Shown here in pieces: positions 17,518-27,468 of a stretch of DNA of 64,000 nucleotides; the stretch's first letter is position 1, and every line of letters starts with the position of its first letter. Location of the stretch: contig NZ_KE383993.1 in assembly GCF_000423245.1 (NCBI RefSeq), forward strand, positions 1 to 64,000, read 5' to 3'. Position numbers and translations under genes: made by a program. This stretch comes from Ligilactobacillus ceti DSM 22408. GTDB lineage: Bacteria > Bacillota > Bacilli > Lactobacillales > Lactobacillaceae. Under the pieces are notes generated by a model. It worked only from the letters and a program-made list of their open reading frames with translations, was not told the origin of the DNA and ran no database searches.

Positions 17518-18120
17518 TTAAACATATTGTAAACTTGTTTTTGTAATTTGGTTATTTGTTTCATCATAAGTAATTTGAGCAATAAAGCCATGACCATTTG
17601 CGATATGATAATTTAAAAATTCTTCTTTTGTTAATGGTTGGAAAATATGAATGATTTGACGCATGACACAACTATGACTGACTAAAGTGAATGATTGTGC
17701 ATTATCGTTGGTACAAGATGTTAAAATTTCGTTGAGACCGGCTGTAATCCGTTGAGTGAAATCAACTTGATTTTCAACATTATCACGAGTTTGGTTGTCA
17801 TACCATTTGCTGAAAAGATCAGGTAAATCAGCTTTTTCAAAGAGTTCCCATTCTAAATCACCAAAATCAAGTTCTTTAAATTCATCTAAAAAGACAGTAT
17901 GATCTTTTTCGCCTAATAAAGTTTTAAAAGTTGTTCTTGTGCGCTTCATTGGGGAACAAAAGTATAAATCAGTTGCTGGGAAGAGTTGCTTTTCTTTAAT
18001 AACTTCAAGTTCTTCAATACCAGGAATTGTTAAATCGATATCAGTTACACCTGCGATTCGTAAAGCTTGATTAGCTTGCGAAAAACCGTGACGAATAAAG
18101 ACACCAGTAATAGTTTTCAT
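17518..18120 (-). CDS. Histidine phosphatase family protein (phosphoglycerate mutase-like)
   Basis: A 200-residue cytoplasmic enzyme of the branch-1 histidine phosphatase family. The phosphorylated His lies in FIRHGFSQAN (about residue 11), followed by CSPMKRTRTT and the second His in LVSHSC. The substrate is unknown. These small paralogues of PGM act on sugar phosphates, nucleotides or small metabolites. The ATG at 18120 is chosen because AAAGGAG lies at the right distance. The frame stays open 19 codons upstream without a ribosome binding site. It is 65 bases downstream of the DMT transporter gene, perhaps co-transcribed. Confidence 0.85.
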   Translation of the reverse strand: MKTITGVFIRHGFSQANQALRIAGVTDIDLTIPGIEELEVIKEKQLFPATDLYFCSPMKRTRTTFKTLLGEKDHTVFLDEFKELDFGDLEWELFEKADLPDLFSKWYDNQTRDNVENQVDFTQRITAGLNEILTSCTNDNAQSFTLVSHSCVMRQIIHIFQPLTKEEFLNYHIANGHGFIAQITYDETNNQITKTSLQYV

Positions 18121-18185
18121 AATGTAAAACTCCTTTGAATTTTGATTTCTATTATAGTATAGCTGATTTTTAATCAAGTTAACAA

Positions 18186-19058
18186 TTAAGAGTTTGTATT
18201 GAGGGGAGTGTCTTCGAGTTTTTTTCTTCCTCTTTGTAATAGATAAATGGCTAAAATCACTAGTAAGGAACCTAATAATTCAATCCAAGAAAAAGGTACG
18301 CCCAAAAAAAGAATGCTTAAAAAGGTGGCTGTAATGGGTTGGAGAGCATCCATAATCCCCACTACATCAGATGGTGCAAAGTGTAAACTGTATAAAAGAA
18401 AGATAAAAGGTAGAATTGTACCAATGAGAATAATTGTGATGAGTGAAAGGATTAATTTCCCAGATAAGTGTGGTGGTTGGGACCATAAGGGATGATAAAA
18501 ATTGAAAAGAATGCCTGAAATGAACATTCCCCAACCAAGGACAACTAAAGGGGGGCATTCCTTTAAAATTGGACGTGGAAAAACAATATAGCAAGCCGCA
18601 GTAATCCCAGAAATAATTCCCCAAAAAAGTGATATTTTAGGAATCGAAAGTTGTGTAAAATCACCTTTCGTTAAAGCTAAAAAAATTCCGAATAAAGAAA
18701 GTGTAAAAGCGATTAAATCAGAGCGGAGCGGTAATTCGTGTTTAAAAAGTAAACTTCCTAAAACGATCACGAGAGGACTGAGATATTGTAAGATGGTGGC
18801 TGCAGCAGCGTTCCCCGTCTGAATGGCCCAGTAGAAAGTTAGCATATTAGTCATTAAGCCAATAATTACATAAGCTAATAACCAAGCTATTAATTTGAAG
18901 GATTTAAAAAGTTGGAAAATCGTGGAACCATATAGAAACCAACTAATTAGTAATAAAATGATTCCTGAACTTAGCGTTCGTAAAGAAAGGAACCAGATAG
19001 CCGAGAGCGTATATTGTTGTGAGACGTATTGCATAACAGCTCCTGATATGCCCCACAT
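18186..19058 (-). CDS. EamA/DMT family transporter with displaced or non-canonical start
   Basis: A drug/metabolite transporter with ten helices expected and two EamA repeats (second repeat near FLLYSLHFAPSDVVGIMDALQPITATFLS). The first ATG in frame (19058) falls inside transmembrane helix 1 (MWGISGAV) and has no ribosome binding site. A perfect AGGAGGT lies further upstream (19131-19137 on the minus strand), in frame with 22 extra residues (IFEHFTKSRIITGIVLAAISAS) that complete helix 1 and give the usual family N-terminus. The codon at the proper distance is ATC (19122-19124), with ATT before it. The true start is therefore probably AUC/AUU, or an ATG lost by mutation or sequencing error. 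The function may be impaired. Confidence 0.8.
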   Translation of the reverse strand: MWGISGAVMQYVSQQYTLSAIWFLSLRTLSSGIILLLISWFLYGSTIFQLFKSFKLIAWLLAYVIIGLMTNMLTFYWAIQTGNAAAATILQYLSPLVIVLGSLLFKHELPLRSDLIAFTLSLFGIFLALTKGDFTQLSIPKISLFWGIISGITAACYIVFPRPILKECPPLVVLGWGMFISGILFNFYHPLWSQPPHLSGKLILSLITIILIGTILPFIFLLYSLHFAPSDVVGIMDALQPITATFLSILFLGVPFSWIELLGSLLVILAIYLLQRGRKKLEDTPLNTNS

Positions 19059-19287
19059 GCTAGCTGAAATAGCTGCTAAAACAATCCCGGTAATAATGCG
19101 CGATTTTGTAAAATGTTCAAAGATAATAAAACCTCCTGGAATATTTTTGACAAATATTTTACCTAAAAAATAGATGTCTAATCCAGGTTAACGAAAAAAA
19201 TAAATGATTGCAGTGGATTTAGTTGGATTTTTGGTCATTTTAAATAAATCTTAAACAAGAAAACGCTCTCTTTGAAAAGTGTAAGAA

Positions 19288-19321
19288 AAAAGGCACTGAG
19301 AATATTTTCTCAGTGCCTTTT
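19288..19321. terminator. Terminator after the OhrR-like gene
   Basis: A perfect 15-bp stem, AAAAGGCACTGAGAA - TATT - TTCTCAGTGCCTTTT. On the minus strand it ends the regulator transcript. Confidence 0.9.
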
Positions 19322-19330
19322 GAATTGAGT

Positions 19331-19780
19331 TTAAAACTCAATTTTTTCAATTCGTTGACAAATTTCTTTAACTTGATTAACTTTTTTTACATATTCTGTT
19401 TCAGTTAAGTTCGAAGTTGCGAAACAATCACTAACATGATCTTTAATATCATCTTCTAAATCCCATGCTTTATCAGTTAATTGAACGACTAATTTACGAC
19501 CATCTGCAGCAGAATTATCACGAGTTACCCAGCCTTTATTTTCCATCCGTTTTAATAATGGTGTTAATGTCCCAGAGTCGAGACCCAGTTGTGAACCTAA
19601 TTCTTTCACGATTAAACCGGATTTAGGGGCATCCCAGAGTACTAATAAAGTTATAAATTGTAAATAAGTTAATTTATAAGGTTTTAATGATTCATAATAA
19701 AATTTATTATAAGCTTTTTGAGTAGAGTAAATTGCAAAACAAAGTTCGTCTTGAACTTTGTGTGGACGGTGTTCTTCCAT
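19331..19780 (-). CDS. OhrR-like MarR-family peroxide-sensing repressor
   Basis: A 149-residue winged-helix regulator. The start reads VQDELCFAIYSTQKAYNKFY, with a cysteine at residue 14 in the place of the peroxide-reactive Cys of OhrR/MgrA/SarZ. The DNA-binding part has VKELGSQLGLDSGTLTPLLKRMENKGWVTR, the OhrR-specific LDSGTLTPLLKR recognition helix. Oxidation of the Cys by organic hydroperoxides releases DNA in this family. No ohr gene is adjacent, so targets other than its own promoter are unknown. AGGAGG precedes the ATG. Confidence 0.88.
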   Translation of the reverse strand: MEEHRPHKVQDELCFAIYSTQKAYNKFYYESLKPYKLTYLQFITLLVLWDAPKSGLIVKELGSQLGLDSGTLTPLLKRMENKGWVTRDNSAADGRKLVVQLTDKAWDLEDDIKDHVSDCFATSNLTETEYVKKVNQVKEICQRIEKIEF

Positions 19781-19819
19781 TTTTGTCCTCCTATATCTAA
19801 TGCATCTTGAGCAATTACA

Positions 19820-19866
19820 TTACATTAATTGTAACAGGAAAATACATTTTACACAATTTTATTGTG
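19820..19866 (-). promoter_or_regulatory. Promoter with two OhrR-type operators
   Basis: On the minus strand TTGTGT (19851-19856) - 17 bp - TACAAT (19828-19833) forms a promoter for the regulator gene. One inverted repeat, TTACATTAATTGTAA (19820-19834), overlaps the -10 box and a second, CACAATTTTATTGTG (19852-19866), overlaps the -35 box. Both resemble the OhrR consensus built on TACAATT/AATTGTA. Centres are about 32 bp apart, three helix turns. This suggests autorepression. Confidence 0.65.
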
Positions 19867-20048
19867 CGAAACATATTAAGTTAATTGTTTCAAGACTTTA
19901 ATATAGTAACATCTTCGACAAATAAAAGAAAGGTTAAAAGATAATTATAAAGAAAATTTTTTCATAAATAACTTATTATTAAGTTAGAGTTTTTCTAATA
20001 ATTGAAATAAAACCGATTATTACTTAATATAAACGAATTAAAAGGAAA
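19867..20048. other. AT-rich spacer between divergent genes
   Basis: This stretch separates the OhrR-like gene and the glpK promoter. No gene, hairpin or repeat of note was seen in it. Confidence 0.4.
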
Positions 20049-20098
20049 TTGCCTAAAATCACGCAAATATAGTATTATATTAGTATTAAACGTTTTCA
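20049..20098 (+). promoter_or_regulatory. glpK promoter with cre box
   Basis: TTGCCT (20049-20054) - 18 bp - TATTAT (20073-20078). Just downstream lies TATTAAACGTTTTCA (20084-20098), which matches the CcpA cre consensus WTGNAANCGNWNNCA with two mismatches and keeps the AACGTT centre. The position over the expected transcription start would give repression by CcpA, as is known for glycerol genes in Firmicutes. Confidence 0.6.
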
Positions 20099-20126
20099 TT
20101 CAAAAAAGTGAATTAACTAAAAATAA

Positions 20127-21659
<1,533 letters not shown>

Positions 21660-21686
21660 TAGCGCAAATCAAAGGAGGCGTTTTTA

Positions 21687-23516
21687 GTGGATTTTTCATA
21701 TCAAACAAGAAATCAAATTATTACTAAGTTAAAAGAAACAGAACTAGATTTATTAGTGATTGGTGGAGGGATTACAGGTGCAGGAGTTGCTTTACAAGCA
21801 GTTGCATCTGATTTACAAACTGGATTAATTGAAATGCAAGATTTTGCAGAAGGGACAAGTTCACGTTCCACAAAATTAGTCCATGGTGGAATTCGTTATT
21901 TAAAGAATTTTGATGTTGGTGTGGTGGCTGATACTGTTCAAGAACGAGCAATTGTACAAAAAATAGCACCACATATTCCTAAACCAGCTCCTATGTTGTT
22001 ACCGATTTATGCTGATCCAACAGCGACATATGATATGTTTAGCGTTAAAATCGCTATGGATTTATATGATCGTTTAGCTGGGATTACTGGAACTCAATAT
22101 GCGAATTATACAATTACCCGTGATGAAGTTTTACAAAGAGAACCGGAATTAACTTCTGAAAATTTACTAGGTGGTGGCGTGTATTTAGATTTTGTTAATA
22201 ACGATGCACGCTTAGTAATTGAAAATATCAAAGAAGCTGCTGAGCGCGGTGGTTTGATGGCTAGTCGTGTTAAAGCAATTGGGATGCTACATGATGAAGC
22301 TGGTGTTATTAATGGTGTGCGGGCACTTGATACAGTAACTAAAGAAGAGTTTACTATCAAAGCTAAAGTTGTGATTAATACAACGGGACATTGGGCTGAA
22401 CGAGTAACCGAATTGGATCAATTGAATGGACCTGGTCAAAGTCTGCGTCCAACTAAGGGTGTTCATCTCATTATTGATGAAAGTCGTTTAAATGTTCCAC
22501 AACCAACATATTTTGATTCTGGCTTAGGTGATGGGCGGATGATTTTCGTTGTACCACGGGAAGGTAAGACGTATTTTGGAACAACAGATACTGATTATAC
22601 GGGTGATTATGCGCATCCAAAAGTGGAACAAAATGATGTTGATTACCTATTAACAGCTTTAAATCAACGTTATCCAAATATTAATTTAACGATTAATGAT
22701 ATTGAAGGTAGCTGGGCAGGCATTCGTCCACTGATTGCCTCAAATGGTAGTTCTGATTATAATGGCGGGACGGCTAATACTGGTAAAGTGTCACCTGATT
22801 CATTTAATAATTTAATCGATGTCGTTATGGCTTATCAAAACCAAACAGCTACGCGAAGTGATGTGGAAAAAGCTATTAGTAAATTACAATCATCTAATTC
22901 GGAACAAACTTTAAATCCATCCCAAGTTTCACGAGGATCATCTTTAGATTTGGGACAAGATGGATTAATTACTTTAACCGGTGGAAAAATTACTGATTAT
23001 CGTAAAATGGCAGCTGGTGCTTTAACTTTAATTCGTGATGTTTTACAGGAACGATTTGGTATGGCAGTAGCGGAAATTGATTCGACTAGTTTACAAGTTT
23101 CCGGTGGACATTTTGATCCAACGAATGTGGATGAAACGATTAAATTCTATCAAAAGATTGCGATTGATAAAGGAATTCCGGATCATGAAGCGTTTGAATT
23201 AGCTAATTTATATGGATCAAATTTAGGACGCGTGGTGTATTATTTAAATGATGTTCAAGCAGCTGAAGGTTTAACTTTAGCAGAAACAATTAGTTTGCAT
23301 TATGCGATTTTTGAAGAAATGGTCTTAAATCCAGTTGATTTCTTCTTGCGTCGTACGAATAAATTGTTATTCCATTCAGAACAATTAATTGCTAAAAAAG
23401 AGGCTTATTTGGCTGCTATGAGTCAAATTATGAATTGGGATGATGCGCAAGTGGTTTATAATACAAACTTATTAAATGAAGCCTTGGCAGAATCAAGATT
23501 AGACTACTTGAAATAA
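21687..23516 (+). CDS. glpO: Alpha-glycerophosphate oxidase (GlpO/GlpD family)
   Basis: A 609-residue FAD-dependent enzyme oxidising glycerol-3-phosphate to dihydroxyacetone phosphate. The FAD site is LLVIGGGITGAGVAL near residue 20. RSTKLVHGGIRYLKNF follows. Its length and the extra segment near residues 350-400 (DYNGGTANTGKVSPDSFNNL) match the lactic acid bacterial oxidase that gives H2O2 rather than the shorter quinone-linked dehydrogenase. GTG at 21687 is supported by AAGGAGG eight bases before it. The usual third gene, glpF, is not present here. Confidence 0.92.
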   Translation: MDFSYQTRNQIITKLKETELDLLVIGGGITGAGVALQAVASDLQTGLIEMQDFAEGTSSRSTKLVHGGIRYLKNFDVGVVADTVQERAIVQKIAPHIPKPAPMLLPIYADPTATYDMFSVKIAMDLYDRLAGITGTQYANYTITRDEVLQREPELTSENLLGGGVYLDFVNNDARLVIENIKEAAERGGLMASRVKAIGMLHDEAGVINGVRALDTVTKEEFTIKAKVVINTTGHWAERVTELDQLNGPGQSLRPTKGVHLIIDESRLNVPQPTYFDSGLGDGRMIFVVPREGKTYFGTTDTDYTGDYAHPKVEQNDVDYLLTALNQRYPNINLTINDIEGSWAGIRPLIASNGSSDYNGGTANTGKVSPDSFNNLIDVVMAYQNQTATRSDVEKAISKLQSSNSEQTLNPSQVSRGSSLDLGQDGLITLTGGKITDYRKMAAGALTLIRDVLQERFGMAVAEIDSTSLQVSGGHFDPTNVDETIKFYQKIAIDKGIPDHEAFELANLYGSNLGRVVYYLNDVQAAEGLTLAETISLHYAIFEEMVLNPVDFFLRRTNKLLFHSEQLIAKKEAYLAAMSQIMNWDDAQVVYNTNLLNEALAESRLDYLK

Positions 23517-23530
23517 ATTTATGCAAATGG

Positions 23531-23564
23531 ACTACCAAAAGAATTTTCTTGTGGTAGTTTTTTA
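23531..23564 (+). terminator. Terminator of glpK-glpO
   Basis: ACTACCA-AAAGAA / TTCTT-GTGGTAGT stem with one small mismatch, followed by T6. Confidence 0.8.
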
Positions 23565-23644
23565 TTTGAAATGATGTAAATATTATAAAAAACACTAAAA
23601 TAATGCTAAAATTGAACTATAAAATGATTAGAAAGGAGTTTTTT

Positions 23645-24568
23645 ATGGGGAATTATTTATTAACTAAAGTTGTTACAAATGAAAATTTTTCGCAATTTTC
23701 GAATTATTTTAATCTTGATCGGATTTTCCGCTATGTCCAAGAGCATAGTATTCGTGCCATTATTGCATTGTTGATTATTATATTCTTTAGTAAAATTCGT
23801 AATTTATTCAAACTTATTTTCGAAAAGATTTTTAAAAACTTTTTAGCTAATACACCAGCCATTGCGAGCTTTTTATTAAGTATGATTTCCGTTGTGATTG
23901 ATTTAGTCTTGATTTTAGTGATTTTCAAATTATTAGGGATTAATTTATCAGGAATTACAGCTATGGTGGGCGCCTTTTCTTTAGTATTAGGGTTTGCATT
24001 TAAAGATATTTTGGCTAACTTTTTTGGTGGATTAATTTTATTAACATTTTGTCCAATTAAAGCAGAAGATGTTATTAAATATAATGATTTTGAAGGTGTT
24101 GTGAAAAAAATTGAAATTTTCTATACAACATTAGTCGATTTCCAAAATTCTGAAATTATTATTCCAAATGCACGCTTAATTTCAAATGAAGTAGTAAATG
24201 TAAAAGATAATGCACACCGAAGATTAATTTTACAAGTTGGTGTCGGTTATGATAGTGATATCAAACAAGTTAAAGATACAATTCGAGAAATTATCGAAAA
24301 AAGACGTGATGATTTGTTCTTTATCGATGATACCGATCCAGTGATTGGTATGTATGAAATTGGAGCATCATCGTTAATTTTTGAAATTCGGGTATTTGTG
24401 CGCGAGAAAAAATTCATGTTTGCACGTTATTATTTAAACGAAGCGATGAAAACAGAGTTCGATAAATTGGGAATTGATTTACCATTTGATATTACGCATC
24501 TTGAAATTGATCAAAAACTTAATCAAATTAAGGTTGTTCAAGATACAACTCAAACTTCAGATAAATAA
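23645..24568 (+). CDS. Small-conductance mechanosensitive channel (MscS family)
   Basis: A 307-residue channel that opens on osmotic downshock. Three hydrophobic helices are visible. The pore-lining third helix and start of the beta domain read GAFSLVLGFAFKDILANFFGGLIL. Then comes the MscS signature DVIKYNDFEGVVKKIEIFYT, followed by IPNARLISNEVVNV. ATG 23645 is chosen because AAAGGAG is seven bases upstream. An earlier ATG at 23603 has none. Confidence 0.92.
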   Translation: MGNYLLTKVVTNENFSQFSNYFNLDRIFRYVQEHSIRAIIALLIIIFFSKIRNLFKLIFEKIFKNFLANTPAIASFLLSMISVVIDLVLILVIFKLLGINLSGITAMVGAFSLVLGFAFKDILANFFGGLILLTFCPIKAEDVIKYNDFEGVVKKIEIFYTTLVDFQNSEIIIPNARLISNEVVNVKDNAHRRLILQVGVGYDSDIKQVKDTIREIIEKRRDDLFFIDDTDPVIGMYEIGASSLIFEIRVFVREKKFMFARYYLNEAMKTEFDKLGIDLPFDITHLEIDQKLNQIKVVQDTTQTSDK

Positions 24569-24602
24569 AAAGAAGCTACTAATTAATTTAGTAGCTTCTT
24601 TT
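24568..24602. terminator. Bidirectional terminator
   Basis: A perfect 15-bp stem (AAAAGAAGCTACTAA / TTAGTAGCTTCTTTT) between convergent genes. Confidence 0.9.
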
Positions 24603-24604
24603 GT

Positions 24605-24961
24605 TTAATCAGTTAAATCAATTAATTCTAAAGGGTCAGATAAAATACCGCTATGGGCACCTGATAAAATTAGCGTTTGATTTTGTGGATTAAGGTCAAT
24701 TTTCATTGTTGTATCAAAAAACATTTCTGCATCAGGATGTGAATAAATATGGGAAAAGTTACTTGGAATTTCTTGATTAAATTCACAAGGTAATTCAGCA
24801 ATTTTGATACGATAGATTTTGAATTTTTGGATTAAAGCACAGTTTCCTTGTTCAGAAAGTGAGCTAACACCATCATCTAAATCTAAAATAAACATATTTT
24901 CACTTGGTTGATATTTTTCTTCTAATTTAGCTTGTGCAGCTGGTGTAATTGTTATTTGCAT
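24605..24961 (-). CDS. HesB/YqkB-like iron-sulfur biogenesis domain protein
   Basis: A 118-residue protein that resembles the HesB-like fold proteins common in lactic acid bacteria, often annotated as iron-sulfur cluster biosynthesis family. It starts MQITITPAAQAKLEEKYQ and has FILDLDDGVSSLSEQGNCAL and a C-terminal LILSGAHSGILSDPLELIDL. The three conserved cysteines of true IscA/SufA carriers are missing (only two Cys, Cys near NCAL and LPCE), so cluster binding is doubtful. ATG 24961 fits GGTGA. A GTG three codons earlier is possible. Confidence 0.7.
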   Translation of the reverse strand: MQITITPAAQAKLEEKYQPSENMFILDLDDGVSSLSEQGNCALIQKFKIYRIKIAELPCEFNQEIPSNFSHIYSHPDAEMFFDTTMKIDLNPQNQTLILSGAHSGILSDPLELIDLTD

Positions 24962-25116
24962 AGAAATCACCGCATTTCATAGGATACTTATATTATATAA
25001 GTTTTTAGGAGACAAACCAACCATTTCAGCTTATAAAAAGTAAGTTTTGTAATTAGATTTAGATTTGACAAAAAATTGTGATTCGTTAAGATAGAATAAG
25101 AAAATAAATTAGAGAA

Positions 25117-25512
25117 ATGAGAACAGCAATGTTTAAAGCAAAATATCAAAAAGTTTTATTTAGTAGTATTGGTGTAACTGTTGTTATGCTTTTAATTAGT
25201 ATGATTCATTATGTGGTAACGGCTGGTGCTGGATTAGCTACTTGGTTTAAGTGGACGTTTATGGTGTTGGCGGCTATTACACTGTTGATTTTAGTCGTAG
25301 GAACATACCAAAAAATTAAAAAGAATTATCAGGAAAAAGGTTGGTCTAGTCTTGTGGCCGCAATTAGTGAATATCTGGTAATCTTTGTTTTATTTTTAGT
25401 AGTAAGTTATTTTACAGATGGACATGAATGGGAATATATTCCTGTTTTACTAGGTACAACTACTTTGTTTACTGCAAAGTATGCTTTTTCATATATTAAT
25501 CGTGATAATTAA
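25117..25512 (+). CDS. Small integral membrane protein, unknown
   Basis: A 131-residue protein with about four hydrophobic segments (near residues 12-33, 41-62, 81-101 and 107-125) and basic loops (YQKIKKNYQEKGW). No family was recognised. The start may be ATG 25117 or 25129, as neither has a strong ribosome binding site. The gene is flanked on both sides by terminators, so it is a single-gene transcript. Confidence 0.6.
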   Translation: MRTAMFKAKYQKVLFSSIGVTVVMLLISMIHYVVTAGAGLATWFKWTFMVLAAITLLILVVGTYQKIKKNYQEKGWSSLVAAISEYLVIFVLFLVVSYFTDGHEWEYIPVLLGTTTLFTAKYAFSYINRDN

Positions 25513-25548
25513 AAAGACTTTGTCGTATATTACGACAAAGTCTTTTTT
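25511..25548. terminator. Bidirectional terminator
   Basis: AAAAAGACTTTGTCGTA - TAT - TACGACAAAGTCTTTTTT, a perfect stem of 17 pairs between convergent genes. Confidence 0.92.
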
Positions 25549-25557
25549 GTGAGAATT

Positions 25558-27048
25558 TTATTGAGCATTCTTTTTCATGCGACGTTCGCGAATGGCATAA
25601 AAAATCCAAGCGACACCACCAAAGAAGATTGGTCCGATAACTGTCCAAAAGGCAGTATCATAATCGTGATTTAAAACAGGTTCTAAGCAAGTGAAGATCA
25701 CACTGGCAATCAAGACGATTAAGACGATTACCACGATAATATTTGTCCATAATTTATTTTTGAAAATTTCAAAAGGACGTTCAATATCTGTTCGTTTTTT
25801 GAAGAATGGGAAAGCGGCTACTAAGAAAATATATGGACAGGAAGTAGAAACGTTACCCATATCAGTTAAAATTACATAGAATTTTTGAGCTGATGTCCCA
25901 CCAAAAGAAATTAATAAGATAAAGATGGAAATAATAATTGCTTGAACCCACATTGTATAAGCCGGCATATTAGCTTTATTTAATTTAGTCATTTTAGCTG
26001 GCCAAAGGGTTTTATCAGAACCAAGAATTAAAGATTTAATAGGTGAATAAACAATTACGAAGAAAGCACCTAAATAACCGATAAACATACCTAAACCAGT
26101 AAAGCGAATAATTAAGCTACCTAACATTAAGCTAGTTGCTTCTGATAAGTGTAAGGAATGACCTAAAGTAACACCTAAATTATGCATCATGACATAAGTT
26201 ACATTACCTAAGTTAACATGTGATCCACTTAATAATTGATTCCAGTTAGTACTTACTCCCCAAAGGAAGATAATTACAGAATAACTAATTGTGATTAAGA
26301 TTGTGGAAAAAATTAAGGCCTTAGGGAAAGTTTTTTCTGGTTTTTCTAAATCATCAGTGACCCCACCCATTGTTTCCATACCAGCATAAGCAAAGATTGC
26401 ATAAATTACGAAGGAAATAATCGCAATTGGTGATGAAAATTGTGGATTAGGAGAATGAATAAAGGAAGACATACCATTAATTGGTTCCATTAACTGACCT
26501 TTATTGGCGATCCAAGTCACAATACTTGCGACTAAGAAAACGACATTTAATAAGATAACAAAGACTCCACCAATGGATGAAATTTTAGAAATTGAATCCA
26601 TTCCTCGAGCCGAGAAAAAGGTGATTACTAAAATCCATAAAACACCTAAGAGTGCGATGGTTTCAGTTGAGGAAAGGCCAAAGACATGCCAGGATTGGGT
26701 TGTATCACGACCAAAGAGGAAGGCTGAAAAAGGAATCCAAACTTTAGATGCGGTAGATACTAACCAAGTTATCCAAGAAGCCAACCAAATAAAAGTACCG
26801 ATAAAAGCTGTTTTTTCACCAACTGATTCAGCTAACCAAGAATAAATACCACCTTTTGCTTCTTTATAAGCTGAACCATATTCAGCTAACATTAAAGAAA
26901 CTGGTAAGAAGAAAAAGATAGCTCCGATAATATACCAAATAATACTTGCGTAGCCCATTTGGTCAAAGGCAATCGGAGAGTTAGCGAAACCGAAGATTGT
27001 TGAAAAAATCATCATAATTAAGCCAAAGAGGGTGATTTTTTTCTTCAT
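25558..27048 (-). CDS. yjeM: APC-family amino acid permease (YjeM-like)
   Basis: A 496-residue transporter with about 12-13 helices. The start KITLFGLIMMIFSTIFGFANSP is the unwound first-helix region of the APC fold. FAYAGMETMGGVTDDLEKPEKTFPKAL is the helix 6 / loop signature of the glutamate/GABA antiporter branch. Overall it resembles YjeM. The substrate is not known. No decarboxylase gene lies nearby to suggest an acid-resistance pair. Transcription ends at the shared hairpin at 25511-25548. Confidence 0.88.
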   Translation of the reverse strand: MKKKITLFGLIMMIFSTIFGFANSPIAFDQMGYASIIWYIIGAIFFFLPVSLMLAEYGSAYKEAKGGIYSWLAESVGEKTAFIGTFIWLASWITWLVSTASKVWIPFSAFLFGRDTTQSWHVFGLSSTETIALLGVLWILVITFFSARGMDSISKISSIGGVFVILLNVVFLVASIVTWIANKGQLMEPINGMSSFIHSPNPQFSSPIAIISFVIYAIFAYAGMETMGGVTDDLEKPEKTFPKALIFSTILITISYSVIIFLWGVSTNWNQLLSGSHVNLGNVTYVMMHNLGVTLGHSLHLSEATSLMLGSLIIRFTGLGMFIGYLGAFFVIVYSPIKSLILGSDKTLWPAKMTKLNKANMPAYTMWVQAIIISIFILLISFGGTSAQKFYVILTDMGNVSTSCPYIFLVAAFPFFKKRTDIERPFEIFKNKLWTNIIVVIVLIVLIASVIFTCLEPVLNHDYDTAFWTVIGPIFFGGVAWIFYAIRERRMKKNAQ

Positions 27049-27394
27049 AACAAGATAACTCCTTTTGAAATTTTATATTCTAAAATACGTAAAAAATATG
27101 TATTTTCTATCAAGTATAGACCCAAATCTCATAATTTACTAATTAAATATTAAAATTCTACATTAAAAAAAATTAAGTCAAAGCAGTCTAATTTTAATAA
27201 AAAAATTTCGATGTAAAAAGGAGCTTTTTTAGTAGAATTAAAAAATTTGGAGCAATGTAACAAAAAACAAATAAATGTAAAGCTAAAAAAATCTAAGTTT
27301 ATGTAAAATATAGCTTAGGAATGTAAAAAGGTCTAGTTGTAATTTAAATAGAATCAGGGATACTAGAGCAAATTAGAACAGAATTACAAAAATG
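27049..27394. repeat. AT-rich intergenic region with repeated ATGTAA motifs
   Basis: About 350 bases without a gene between the divergent permease and the membrane protein gene at 27469. The hexamer ATGTAA recurs at about 27210, 27255, 27274, 27301 and 27319, always on the plus strand. Four of the five copies read ATGTAAA. A sixth ATGTAAA is at about 27430, by the start of the following dyad. Spacing is irregular. It may be a cluster of protein-binding sites or simply AT bias. Confidence 0.35.
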
Positions 27395-27444
27395 TTGCCA
27401 AGTTTACTTTACGTATGTTAAGATATGTAATGTAAAGAAAACTT
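27395..27444 (+). promoter_or_regulatory. Promoter enclosed by a 13-bp inverted repeat
   Basis: TTGCCA (27395-27400) - 18 bp - TAAGAT (27419-27424). The -10 box lies between two arms of an inverted repeat, AAGTTTACTTTAC (27400-27412) and GTAAAGAAAACTT (27432-27444), with one mismatch. The CTTTAC/GTAAAG core is the same as in the operators at 686-748, which hints at control by the same or a related Xre regulator. Confidence 0.55.
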
Positions 27445-27468
27445 GTCAGGGTGATGGAGGGATAATTT

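Noticed and set aside
18247..18495. Plus-strand frame inside the DMT transporter gene
   Set aside because: It is antisense to a clear membrane protein and has no ribosome binding site or promoter.
19257..19270. GAAAACGCTCTC as a cre box upstream of the DMT transporter
   Set aside because: Two mismatches at both ends of the consensus, no palindromic centre and no clear promoter at that spot.
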